From: Albifimbria verrucaria
Lineage: Eukaryota > Ascomycota > Sordariomycetes > Hypocreales > Stachybotryaceae
Direction: 5' to 3'
Assembly: GCA_020081605.1 (NCBI GenBank)
Contig: JAHREC010000011.1
Span: 3,038,001-3,102,000, forward strand
Length of the DNA: 64,000 nt
Shown here: one piece after another, positions 11,012 to 24,623 of the stretch
Layout of the letters: each line of letters starts with the position of its first letter
Numbering within the stretch: the stretch's first letter is position 1
Notes under the pieces: model-generated
What the model was told of the DNA's origin: nothing
The model's input: only the letters and a program-made list of their open reading frames with translations
Database searches by the model: none
Made by a program: the position numbers and the translations under genes

Positions 11012-12120
11012 GAAGTGTATAGTAAATATAAATATTATAGTAATTACTATACAGGAGAGTTACAAAGAGGCAGTATATATTAGATTATATAGCTATAAGA
11101 ATGAAGAATTTTTAAATTATTTAAGTTTTATGCTTTAATATATATATATATATATTATATATAGACTTATATTATAGGGGATATATAGATAGAGAGGCTA
11201 GAGTATATTAATAAAATATATAGATTAAATTATATATTAATTTATATAAATTTATATAATATTATTCTATTAATATTTAAATAGGTTAATTAATAAAATA
11301 TATATTTTAAGGAAATATAATATATAATTTTATTTAATATAATAAATTATTATATAAATTAGGATAGATTATATAAAACTATATAATAGAAAGAGACTAT
11401 ATATTATTAAATTATTTAGCTTTTATCTCTCTTTTAAGGTATTTATATAAATAAATTAATATAAAGTATATTAAATATTAAAATAATAATTTAAATATAT
11501 TTAATATAGTTTATTTTAATTATTTAAATTATATATATATATTTATATTAATTTTAATATACTCTTATAGATTAATATTAATTATATATATATTTAAAGT
11601 TAGTTTTTAAGCTATATTTTAAGGAATTTAAATAATAAAATCTATATTTATAATATATTATTTTTATTTAAGGATTTATATAATATAAACCTTATTTATT
11701 AATTTAATTTATAATATATTTATTATATAATAATAAAAATAAAATATATTATAAATTAATAATTTTTATAATATAAATAAAAATTTAATATTAATTTTAT
11801 AATTTATATTATAAAAAGTATTTTTTCTTTTAAAGTTTTAATTATTATTATATATTTATTTATTTATTTATTATATATTTTAAATAATATATTTTATTAT
11901 ATAAAATATATTTATAATTTTAAATTATAAAAGAAATATATAATAAATAAAAATCTTAATTTAAATATTTTTATTTATAATATAATATTAATATATATTT
12001 ATTTAAAAGCCTTTATTTTAAATATAATTTATAATTTAAATTATATTAAAAAAATATATTTATAATATTATATTATTTTTAATAATTATAATTTTATTTA
12101 AAGATTTTTATAATTTTATA
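11012..12120. other. Start of the AT-rich region, no gene
   Basis: G+C drops sharply within about 30 bases of the fasciclin stop. The sequence still has scattered AGG, CTT and AAGC remnants, mostly in RIP-resistant contexts. It contains AT microsatellite near 11141-11165. It presumably includes the 3' UTR and polyadenylation region of the fasciclin gene. No coding frame is seen. Confidence 0.75.
11820..12050 (+). repeat. Dispersed repeat family B, copy 1
   Basis: Resembles 45,330-45,600 in the same orientation: the order CTTT, TTATTTATTT, ATATTTTAAATAATATATTTTA and a run ending in AAAAATCTTA is shared. Strong decay limits certainty. Function is unknown; probably part of a larger dead transposon. 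Confidence 0.45.
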
Positions 12121-12349
12121 TTAAAATTATAATTAGCTTTTAAAAAAATTATTAATATATAATTATTTAATATTAAATAAAATAAATTTTTAAAATAAAA
12201 AATAATATTTATAATATTAATTATTAATAATTATTAAAAATAAAATAATAAAATATTTAATATAAATTAATATATTATTAAATTTTAAAAAATTTATTAT
12301 TTTTATTATTATTTTATAATTTTATTATTAAATATATAAATATTATAAA

Positions 12350-12560
12350 ATTAAAATAATTTATTTTATAATATAAAATAAATAATTTATAAAATATTTT
12401 ATAAAATATTTATAATTATTTAAAATTAATTTAAAAATTTATAAATAAAATCTTAAATTTATAAATTTTAATTTTAAAGAATAAATATAATTATTTTAAA
12501 ATATATTTTATATTATTTATATTTAATTTTTTTATATAATAATTATTATAATAATTTTAA
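12350..12560 (-). repeat. LTR-like repeat family A, copy 1 (heavily decayed)
   Basis: Aligns by eye with the reverse complement of the 46.34-46.56 kb copy. The block order matches (start near TATTATAAAATTAAAATAATTT, then TTTATAATTATTTAAAATTAATTT), and all C/G positions are replaced by T/A. It lies in the same orientation as copy 3 about 7.3 kb away, so the two could be the LTRs of one dead retrotransposon. Confidence 0.5.
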
Positions 12561-15500
12561 AATTTTTATTTATTATTATTAAAAAATAATAATATTAAAA
12601 TATAATTAAAATATTAATAATAATAAATTAATAAAAATTATATTTTTAATTAAAAATATATTTAATTTTTAATATATATATTTAATAAATTAATTATAAA
12701 TAATATATTTATTTTAATTATTATTTAAATATATAAATATATATTAATAATTTAATAATATATTATATAATTAAAAATTTTAAAAAATTTTTAAAAAAAT
12801 ATTATTTTATTATAAAAATTAAATTTAAAAAATAAATATTTAATAATTAAATTTATATTAAAATAATAATATATTTTAATTTTATTAATTAATAATAATA
12901 ATAATAAAATTAAAATTAAAATTATTTTTAATTAAAATATATTATTATTTTTAAAAATATAATAATTAATTTAAAAATTTAAAATATATTTTTAAAAATT
13001 AAATAATAATATAAAAAATTTTAAAAAAAATTTTATATTTAATTATATAAATTATAATTATAAAATAAAATAAAATTAATATTTAAATAAAAAATAAAAA
13101 ATTTAAAAAATAAAAATTTAAAATATTTAAAAATAAATTTAAAAATAAATTATTATTTTAATTTAAAATTTTTAAATTATAAAATTTATATTATTTAATA
13201 ATTAAAAATATTAAATAAAAAATTTTAATTTTTATAAAATTTTTATATTTATTTTAATTTATAAAAAATATAATTTTAAAAATAATAAAAATAAAAATAT
13301 ATTTTTTTATATTAAATTAAATAAAAATTTTAAAAATTAAAAAAAATTATAAATTTAATTTAATAATATTAAAAAATAATAAAATTATAAAAATAAAATA
13401 AATTTATTAAAATATAAAAAGATTTTATATTAAAAATTTTTTAATAAAATATAAATAAATTATTTAATTTTTATTTAAATTTTTAATTTTAATATAAAAT
13501 TAAAAAAATAATTTTATATTTTAATTTTAAAAATTAAATAATTTAAATAAAATTTAATATTTTTATTATTAAAAAAAATTATATAATATAAATTTATAAA
13601 ATAATTATTAAATAAATTAATAATAAAATATTATTAAAATATTAAAAAAAATTAATAATTAAAAAAATAATTTTATTTTTAATTTTAAAATTTATTTTAA
13701 AATTTTATTTTATATATATATTTTAATTTAAATTAAAAATTATATTAATATAATAATATAAATAAATTTTAATAATTATATTAAAATAAATATTATTAAT
13801 AAAAATTTATAAAAAATAAAAATTTAAATAATTAATTATTATTTTATTAAAATTAATTAATATAAATAATTTATATATATATATATATAATATTAAATAA
13901 ATTTTTATAATTTATATAAATAATAAAATTAAAATTAAAAAAATTAAATATTTATAAATAAATATTAATAAAAATTTAAAATTATAAAAATTTTAATATT
14001 ATTTTTAATAATTATTTTAATTAAATATTAAATTTATTTTAATTTTAAAATTAAATTTAATAATTTAAATATATAAAAATAAATATTAAAATTAAAAAAT
14101 TTAAATATTTTTATTATTTTATATAAAAAAAATAATTTATATAATTTAAATATAAAAAAATTATATTTATTTTTATTAAATAAAAAAAATTTTATTAAAT
14201 AATATTTTATTTTATTTTTAAAATTTAAATTATATAAAAATATATTTATTTTTAAAAATATAAATATTTTATTTAAATATAAAATAATAAATTATATTAT
14301 TAATTTATAAAAAAAAAAATTTATTTTATAAATTATTATATTTTATATTTTAAAATAAATTATAAAAATTATAAAAATATTAAAATAAATAATTAATTAA
14401 AATTTTTATTTATTTTTTAAAAATTTTATAAAAATATTTATTTTTTTATATTAAAAAAATAATTTATATAAAAATATAAATTATTATAATTTTAATAATA
14501 ATATATAAAAAAATATTATTTATAATTTTTAATTATAAAAATATTTAATTATATTTAAAATTATAATTAATTTATAAAAATTAATATCAAAAATATTTAT
14601 TATTATATTTAAATTATAAAAATTATAAATATTTAATAATATTTTTAAATATATAAATATATTTATAATTTTTTAAATATTTATATATTAAATATTTAAT
14701 AAATTATTTAATAATATTTATATAATTTATTTAAATAATATATTTATTTTTTTAAAAATTAAAAAATATATATTATATATATTTAAAAATCTTAAAATAA
14801 TTTTAAAAAATTAAACTTTTTATAAAATTTAAAAATATTTTTTTATTAAAATTAAATTAAATTTTTAAATTTTATTTTTATAAATAAAAAACAATAATAA
14901 ATTTTAATTAAATAAATATAATTTAAAATTTAAAAAATTTATAAATTATTATAAAATTTAAATATTTTTAAAATTTTATAATTTTTATTAAAAAGTTTAT
15001 ATAAAAATATATTAATATTATAATATTTTTATTTTTTTATTTAAAAATAATAAAAATAAAAAAAAATAATATTTTAATTTTAAATATAAAAAAAAAATAT
15101 ATTTTATTAATATATTAATATATTTTAAAAAATATTATTATTATAATATTTTAATATTTTATATATAATAAATTTTAAAATTAATATTTTAAAATTTATT
15201 ATAATAAAAATATTATTTTAATTTAATAATAAAAAATTTATTATTTAATTATTTTTTTAATTAAAAAAATTAATAAATTTAAATTTAATTATAAAATTTT
15301 TTATTAAAAATTTATAATAATTATAAAATTATTTAAATATTAATAATATTATTTTAAAAAATAAAATATTTTTAATATAAATTTAATTAAATTATTAAAA
15401 TTTATAATAATTTATAATAAAATTAAAATTTAATAATAAATAAATAAAATAATATATATTTTTATATTATATAATTTTATTATTAAATATTATATAAAAT

Positions 15501-18500
15501 AATTAAATTTAATTAATAAATTATTAAAAAATTAAATTATATAAATAAATTATTACTTATTAAAAATTTATTAATAAATTATAAAATAAAATAAAATAAA
15601 TATAAAAACTTTTTATAAAAAAATATAAATAAAAATAAAAAAAAAAAAATTATTAATAATTAAATTATAAATTATTATAAATATAAAAATTTTAAATTAA
15701 AAAAAATTAAATTAAATAAAATATTATTATTTAAAATAATAAAATTTAAAATATATTAAAATTAAATTAAAAATAAAAAATTATTAAAATTAAAATAAAA
15801 ATAAATTTTTTATAAAAATATATTAATTATATATAATAATTTTTATAATAAAAATAATAAAAATTTTTATTAAAAATTAATTTATAATTTAAATTTAAAT
15901 ATAAATTTAATTAAATTAATTAAAATTATTTAAAATTAAAATATAAAAATTTAAAAATTTAAATAAATAATATTTAAAAAAATTAAAATAAATTTTTTTT
16001 TAATTAATAAATTAATTTATATTTATTAAATATAAAAATTAAATATATATATTAATTAAATTTAATATTAAATAAAAATTATTATAATTATTTTATAATA
16101 ATATATTAATAAAATATTTTAAATATATTTATAATATAAAATTAATTTAATAAAAATTTTATTAAAATTTTTTTTAAATATATTATTAATTAAATAAATT
16201 TTTATATAATTTATTAAAAATAATAATAATAAAATATTAATTTTATTAAATTTTTATATTATTATTTATATTTAAAAAATTATAATAATAAATTTTAATA
16301 TATTTTATTATAAAATTATTTATATTTAAATAAAATAAATAAAAAATTAATATAATTTTAATATTAATAAATTAATATATTTAATTTTTTTTTTTAATAA
16401 ATATAAATATTAATATAATAAAATTTATAAAATTATTTTATTATAAATTTAAATTATAATTTAATATTTTTAAATAAATTATTTTAAATAAAAATATTTT
16501 ATTTATTAATTAATTTTATATAAAATTATATTATAAAATATAAATTAAATATAAATTATTAATTATATTTTATTTTTAAATAAAAAATTAAATAAAAAAA
16601 TAAATTAAATTTTAAAATATTATTTAAAATATTTTATTTATAAATTTTAAAATAATTAATTATAATTATTTTAAATTATAAAATTTATATAAAATAATAT
16701 TATAAATATAATTATAAAATTTTTTAAAATAAAATATTAATAAATTATAATTTTTTATTATAAATATAAAAATAATAAATAATAATTATTAAAAAAATTA
16801 AAATATAAAATATAAAATTATTAAATTTTTTATTATATAATAAAAATTAAAATATTATTAATAAAAAATTAATAAAAATATAATAAAATATTATAATTTT
16901 AAATATTAATTATTATTATTTAAAAAAATAATTTAAAAATATTATAAATAAAAATTTTATAATATAAATAAAAAAATATAAATTAATATTATATTATATT
17001 AAATTATTTTAAATTTTAAATTATTTAAAAATATAAATAATTTATTTTATATTATTTAAAAATATTATTATATTTATAATTTTTATTATATTAATTTATT
17101 AAAATTATAAATATATAAAAAGATTTATTTTTAAATAAAATTTTATTAATATTAAATTTTAAAAAAATAAAAATATATAAAAAATAAAAAATTTTAAAAA
17201 TAATATTTTTTAAAAAAAATTTATTATTTAATAAAATAAAAAGATTAATTATTAAAATATTATAAATAAATATTTATTAATATTTTATTAATATTTTAAT
17301 TTATTATTAAATATAATAAATTATTAATAAAAAAATAAAAAATATATAAATAAAATTAATAAAAAATTAAATAATTATATAATATAAATATAAAATAAAT
17401 ATAAATAATTTAAAAAATTATATAAAATTAATTTTAATTTTAATTATTTTAATAATAATTTTTATTAAATATTTAAAATTATATATTTTATATAAATTAA
17501 AAATTTAATAAAAAAACTTTTTTAATAAATATTTATAAATATAATAATTTTTAATTATAATTAAAAATAAATAATATTATTTTTTATAAAAATATATTAT
17601 TTATTAAAAATAGAATATATAAAAATAAAAAATAAAAAATTTTAATTAAAATTAAAATAAATTTATAAAAATAAAAAAATATTAAATAAAATAAAAATAT
17701 TAAATTTATTATATAAAAATAATAAAATTTATATTTTTTTAATTTAATATAAATTTAATAAATATAATTAAAAATATAAAATATAGAATAATATTTATAA
17801 TATTAATAAATTTTTAATAAATAAATTATTATATTATTTTTTTAATTTTATTTATATTAATAATAAAAATTATTAAATTTTTTAAAATTTAAAGATTTTT
17901 TATATAAATAAAATAAAAAAATATAAATAAAAATAAATATAAAATTTTTTTAATTATATATTTATAATAAATAATATAAATTATTTAAAATTATTAATTA
18001 AATATTAAAAATATTTAAAATAATATTATTTTTAATATTTATTTTAATTTATTTTTTAAAATTAATAATTTTATATATATTTTTATAAATTAAATTTAAT
18101 ATAAAAAAATATTAATTAATTTAATTATAATAATAATTATATATTAATATATATTATTTAATAATATAATAATAATTTAAAAATTTTTTTTTTTATATTA
18201 TAATTAAAATTAAAAATAATAAAAATAAAAAAATAATTATAATTTTATATTATTATATAAAAAATAAATTAATTTAATAATTAATTTAAAATTAATAAAT
18301 TATAAATAAAAATATTTTTTAATAAAATAAAATAATTTATAAAAAATATAAATTATTATATTTAATATATTAAATATAATAAATTAATTTAATAATTAAT
18401 TTAATAAAAATATATTTAATTTATAAAATAATAATAAAATATATTTTTATATTTAATAATATATATTTATAAATAATATATATAAAATTTAAAATAAATA

Positions 18501-18569
18501 ATAATTAAAAAATAATTTAAAAATATAATATAAAAATTTTTTTAATATATAATAAAAAAATATTATTAT

Positions 18570-18776
18570 TATTATTATTATTATAATTATTATATAAAAA
18601 GAATTAAATAAAAATAATATAAAATATATTTTAAAATAATTATATTTATATTTTAAAATTAAAGTTTATAAATTTAATATTTTATTTATAAATTTTTAAA
18701 TTAATTTTAAAGAATTATTAATTTTATATAATTTATTTTATATTATAAAATAAATTATTTTAATTTTATAATAATA
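18570..18776 (+). repeat. LTR-like repeat family A, copy 2
   Basis: Same orientation as the 46.34 kb copy: AATATAAAATATATTTTAAA, then AAAATTAAAGTTTATAAATT, and AATTTTAAAGAATTATTAAT. It is preceded by an (ATT)n run (about 18,555-18,582). Probably a solo LTR inside the extreme AT block. Confidence 0.55.
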
Positions 18777-19620
18777 ATTTTTTTTAAATTATTTAATATA
18801 ATTATTTTTTTATAAAAATAAAAATTTATTATTTTAAATATTATAAAATTATTTAAAAAATATTAATTAAAAAAATAATAATATAAAATATTTAATAATA
18901 AATAAATATTATAAATAAATAAAAATAAAAACTTTTAAAATAAAAATAATTAAAATTTTATAATATTATAAAAATAAAATAAATATAATTATATAATATT
19001 ATAAAATATTATAATTTTTTAAAATAAATATATTTATTTATATTTTAAATTTTTAATAAAATTAATTTTAATTATTTATTAATAGTATTTATAATAATAA
19101 ATAAATAAATATATAATAATAAAAAAATAAAATATAATATTTAAAAATAAAATTTAATATTTTAAAAAATAAATAAAAATAAAATATTAAAAAATAAAAT
19201 ATTAAAAAATAAAATAAAATAAAATAAAATAAAATAAAATATAAATAAATATATATATATATATATATAAATATAATAATAATAATTTATAATTATAAAA
19301 TAATATTATTAATTAATAATAAAGATTATAATTATATAAATTAAATAAATTATTTTTATAATAATATTTTAAAATTATAAAATTTAATATTTATTAAAAA
19401 ATTTAAAAAATATATATAAAAATTTATAATATAATAATAATTTAAAAATAATATAATAATAAAATATTTAAATAAAAAAATTTAAAATTAAAATTTTTAT
19501 AATAAAATTAAATTATATAAATTAAAATTATATTATTAATAATATATTAATAATATAATATTATTTTAATAAAATATTATAAAATTAAAATAATTTATAA
19601 ATATAAATATTAAGAAAAAA

Positions 19621-19975
<355 letters not shown>

Positions 19976-19979
19976 AATT

Positions 19980-22860
19980 ATATATTATATTTATTATAGA
20001 TATATTTTAAATATATTAATATTATATAAATCCTTAATAATTTATAAATATTTAATAATTTAGGTTTTTTTTTTTTTTTAATATTAATATTTATTTATAA
20101 AAAAATATTTAATTTTTATTTTTATTTTAAATATACTCTACTCTCTTTATCTATAAAAAGCTAAGAAGAATAAAAAAACTAAGGCTTTTAAAAATATATT
20201 AATACTTTAAATAAAAATAAAATAAGTTTAATATATATTTTATATTATATATTTTATATATATATAGCTTAAAATATAAAGCCTTATAAATATATATAAT
20301 AATTAATATAAATATATTATTTTTAATATAATATTATTTTATATATTAATATTTTAATAATTTTAATTATTATTTAATATATAATTTATATTTTATATAT
20401 ATAAAATTTATATTATAATAAATTCTAAAAAAAGAATTTATTATATATAAAATAATTTTAATATTAATTTATTAATATTATTTATAATATTATTATATTT
20501 TTAGTTATAAATATTTAAGTTTATTAAAAAAATTTATTAATAAATATTTAATTTAAATATCATATAAAATTAATTTTATTTTATTAATATTTAATTTTTA
20601 AATTAATATATATATTTTTAAAAATAATAATAATATATTTAGCTTTTAAAATTAAATTTAAATATTCTTTATTATATTTATATTAAATATAATAAATAAT
20701 TATATTAAAATTATATTATTATAATCTTTTTTAAGAAAATCTATAAATAAAATAAAATCTTATTTATATTAATAAAGAATTTAAAAATAATTAAAAAAGT
20801 ATTAAAAAGAATTTATTAAAAAAATAAAATTAATTTTAGTTTAAAAATAATATATTTATATTTTAATATTATAATTAAATTTAAAGTTTAAAAATATTTA
20901 AAAACTTCTAAGAAGCTTAATATAAAACTTTTATTTATTATTTAAATTTATTTTATTATTATTATAATTAATATATTTATTATTTTATTTTTTCATTTTT
21001 TATAATATTATTATAATATTTTAATTATAAATTAAATATATATTTATAATAAACTTAATATAAATATATAATATATTTATTATTATATAATTAAAGTTTA
21101 AATTTATATAAAATTAAATTATTATAAATAATTTATTTAAAATAATTTATAAATAATTAATTTTATTTTATTAAAATAAAAAAACTTTATTAAATTAAAT
21201 ATAATTTTATAATAATTTTATAATAATTTTATATATATATTTATAAAATAAATAATAAATAAAAATATATATTATATTATTTTATTTATATTAATATTAA
21301 AATATTATTATTTTTAAAATCTTTTTTAAAAAAAAAATTATAGTTTTTTTAAGAATTTTTATTTATATAAATATAAAATCTTTATATTTTTTTAAGCTTT
21401 AATATAATAAAAAGCTTTTATAATTAAAAAATATAAATATATACTAATTATTTTAATTAATTATTAATTTTAATATATATAATTTAATATTTTATTTTTT
21501 ATAAGTATTTATATTTTAATATTATAAGCTTATATATATATATATATTATTTTATAATAATTATTTTAGCTTAATTATAGCTTTAATATATATAAAATTT
21601 ATATAATTTCTTTATTTTTATTTTTTATTTTTTCTTTTTATATTTTAAAATTTTAATAATTTTTATAATTATAATATAAAAAAAAATAAAAACTCTTTAA
21701 AGATTATTATAATATTTAAAGTGTATAATTTTTAATTAAAATAAAAACTAAAAAATAAAATCTTTAATTTAATCTTTAGGTTATTAATTAAAATTATATA
21801 ATATGTATTATTTATAATTTAAAGATATTTTATTTATTATTTTATATAAAAACTATATTAAATATATAATTTATTATTTTTAAAAGTTTATTTATAATAA
21901 ATAAAGGCTTTATAAATAATATATATATTAGTAATTTTTATATAAAATTTATGAGCTTAATTAATATAATAATTTTATATAATTATAATAAAATTCATTA
22001 ATATAAATTATTATTAAATAAATTTAATAAGGATTTTTATAATATATATTTTTATTTAAGCTTTTTATATAATTAAATATTAAATATCTATATATGCTTT
22101 ATTAATTAAATTATAATTAAGTTAAAATATATCTATTTTATAAATATAAATAAAATATATAATAATACTTTAATTAATTTTAAAAATAAAATAAATTAAT
22201 TTAGCTTAGCTTTTATAAAATAATTAAATTAAATTATTATTATATATATATTATATTTAATATTAATAATATTTATATTACTTATATATTTAATAATTAT
22301 AATATTTAATATAATCTTAAGAATTTTATAAAGATTATTAATATATAAATTAAATTATATTAATAATAAATTACAGCCTTATAAAACTCTTATTATAATA
22401 AAGATATCTCTAAGATCTAGCTATTAAAATAAAAATAGTTTATTTATAAATTAATATAGCTTTTAATTTATTTCAGAATTTAATTTAAAAAGCCTATTTT
22501 ACCTAGGATTTAAATTAATTTATTATAAATAATTATATTAAAGGCCTTTTTAATTTTTAATTAAAAGAATAAGATAATATTATATTAAGCCTATATTATT
22601 TATATTATCTTAGTTATTATTCTTATTATTATCTTTATAAATTAGCTTAATCGATTATCTATTTAACCCTTAGGTTAGAGGCTATATTCTTTTATAGTAA
22701 AGGCGATTTAGCTTCTTAGCGTTGCCTTTATTATTTTATTAATTATATTAAGTAGTAAGATACGTCTCTAGCCTCCGGGAGTCTCGTACTATTTAGCGGA
22801 TTTTCCTGGTTTCTTTAGCACCACTATGAAGGTAGTATAAATCTTAAACTAAATATATTA
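19980..22860 (-). mobile_element. Tad1-like LINE (non-LTR retrotransposon), RIP-degraded, 3' portion of copy 1
   Basis: The stretch 19,980-22,330 is a direct repeat of 46,080-48,610 with long recognisable blocks. At 22,355-22,836 the minus strand reads as a LINE reverse transcriptase (separate entry), which sets the element's orientation. The low-coordinate part should be the 3' end (C-terminal RT, perhaps RNase H, and 3' UTR). Frames there are saturated with stops, mainly TAA. Higher-coordinate parts seem to resume at 26,970, implying later insertions in between. Confidence 0.65.
22355..22836 (-). pseudogene. Fossil reverse transcriptase of a Tad1-like LINE
   Basis: From 22,836 downward the minus strand reads TTFIVVLKKPGKSAK, stop, YETPGG, stop, RRILLLNIINKIIKATLRS, then IAFTIKEYSL. 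This follows the RT start of Tad1-type LINEs (VVLrKPGK, AWRPIALLNt-GKi-E, RR-s-l-E). Further on, KKAFNIIIYNKLI, stop, ILGKIGFLN matches the DvsgAFDnV-RLi-L-GiP block. Stops stand where Trp (TGG) and Gln (CAA/CAG) are expected, as RIP on either strand predicts. The catalytic FADD-type box lies in the more decayed part below 22,330 and was not located. It cannot encode protein. Confidence 0.72.
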
Positions 22861-24115
22861 AAAATATATTAAAGAATATAAAATTAGCTTTTAGATTAAT
22901 TTTAAAAATATTAAAATCTTTTTTAAAACAATAATATTAATTACTTATAGAATAATATTATTTAAAGTTAAGGTTAAGGGTCTTTAAAAGATAAATAAAA
23001 TAATAAATTAATACTAAAAAAAAAAATCTATATAATAAAAAAATAATAAATATAAAAAGATTAAATATTAATTAATTAAATAGATATTAATATATAAATA
23101 ATAATTAAATTATTAAAATATAATAATTAAAAAAGATTAATATAATCTATTTAAAAATATTATAATATATATAATACACCTAGATATAATATATAAATAT
23201 ATAAATAAAGGAAGAGGCCTATTATAAATTTAAGGTAACTTACTCTATAGTATAGGGTAAGTAACCTGCAGAGCAGGTCATATAATATCAACGATTCCCT
23301 AGAGTTAGCTTAGAGGCTTATGGGCGAAGCCCTAAGCCTATAAGCTTTAGTCTTGTAATATAAGTATAGCTACTTTAGAATATATCTCAGGCTAGCTCTG
23401 CCTGACTCTCCCTGTATAGTAAATGCTATAATAAGGCCTTTAGGTAAGAGTATAATATTTAGTTTTAAGTAATTAAATAGTTTATAGTATTTTTATTAAG
23501 ATATTTATTTTAAGGGTTAAGAATTTTATTATATTTAGTATATTATATTATATATTATATGTATATAGATATTAATGAAATATAAATTAAGAGAAATATA
23601 AATATAATAATTATATATATATAAAATGAAATAAAAAAATAAAAAATAATTAAAATTTATAATTAATTAACTTTAAAATTAAGATCTATAATTTAATAAG
23701 TTTAGGATTAATAATATATTAATTATAATTATAAATTATATATATAATTAATTATATTTAAAATTAATAGTTAGAATAATTTAATTATATTATATTTATA
23801 AAGTCTTTATTATATAATAATATAAAATAATATCTTTATATATATATATATATATATTATAATATAAATTAAAATAATAAAGAAATTAATTCTAGAAATT
23901 AATTTTTCCAGATTTATTTAAACCCTTATTAATTATAATAATATATAATATTTTTAATAAGATAATATAATTAAAAAATCTAATATAATAATATATATTA
24001 ATAGTAAAAATATCCCTTTAGTATTAAAATAGAAGTTATCTTATATATATTAATTTTTCAAAAGAATATTTTTAAAAGAATAATTAAAAAGTAATATATT
24101 ATATATAAAAGTAGA
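22861..24115. other. AT-rich interval between LINE RT fossil and inverted-repeat element D
   Basis: Apart from LTR-like copy 4 nothing identifiable is seen. The part after 23,440 keeps some CpA and TpG (for example near 23,570-23,640), so it is less thoroughly RIP-mutated than the LINE. Confidence 0.5.
23220..23433 (-). repeat. LTR-like repeat family A, copy 4 (well preserved)
   Basis: Reverse complement of the 46.34-46.56 kb copy with most C/G positions retained: AGAGTTAGCTTAGAGGCTTA, GGGCGAAGCCC, GCCTGACTCTCCCTGTATAG. It includes a hairpin (TACTCTATAGTATAGGGTA) near one end and a TATATAA-like box. TGTT...AACA-type LTR ends are plausible after allowing for RIP, but this is inference. It interrupts the LINE region. 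Confidence 0.75.
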
Positions 24116-24623
24116 GGGTGACTCTATGCTAACTATAAATTCATATCTACCTATCACTTTTACTAGATTAGGAATATATAGTAGTTTACTGAGAATACTA
24201 TAAAATTAAAATATCTTAAAGATTTATATATATATAAGTAGAATAGCTAGAAATAGATAAAAATAGTTATAGAATATATTTATTAGTTATTTACATATTT
24301 AGGAGTTTTAAATAAATATAAGCTATTTATTTATAGACTTATTTAGAATTTCAATATGAATAAATCTAAGAATATATTAAGTTTTAATAGGAATTCTTAA
24401 ATATATAATAAAATTCTAGGCTATATCAAACTGTATATAATAAAATTTAATTATTAAGAATAATATTTATAAATTCTATTATATAAAAGTCTATATATAG
24501 TAGGGTTTAAAAAGAGTTTTTATAAGACTATTAGATTTTATATAAAGCTATAAAGATTAAAATCTTTGAAAGATATTTAGGTGGTATATATGTATCGATT
24601 TATAGTAGGTATAGAGTCGGTCC
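24116..24623. mobile_element. Inverted-repeat element D (putative non-autonomous DNA transposon)
   Basis: About 508 bp bounded by imperfect inverted repeats of about 35-40 bp. The left end starts GGGTGACTCTATGCTAACTA; the reverse complement of the right end starts GGACCGACTCTATACCTACT. Both continue with ATAAAT and a pyrimidine-rich ACC. No coding frame is inside. A target duplication is not clear. No second copy is seen in this window. Confidence 0.6.

Larger units (their letters stand above)
12121..19620. other. Near-GC-free block (extreme AT, decayed repeats)
   Basis: By reading every line I count only about 25-30 G or C bases in 7.5 kb. Uninterrupted A/T-only runs are 12,480-13,420, 13,422-14,587 and 15,610-17,121. 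No gene, RNA gene or recognisable protein fossil can be read. Two LTR-like copies of family A at its ends and near 18.57 kb show it is old repeat sequence. Saturated RIP plus later AT-biased mutation is the likely origin. Confidence 0.85.
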
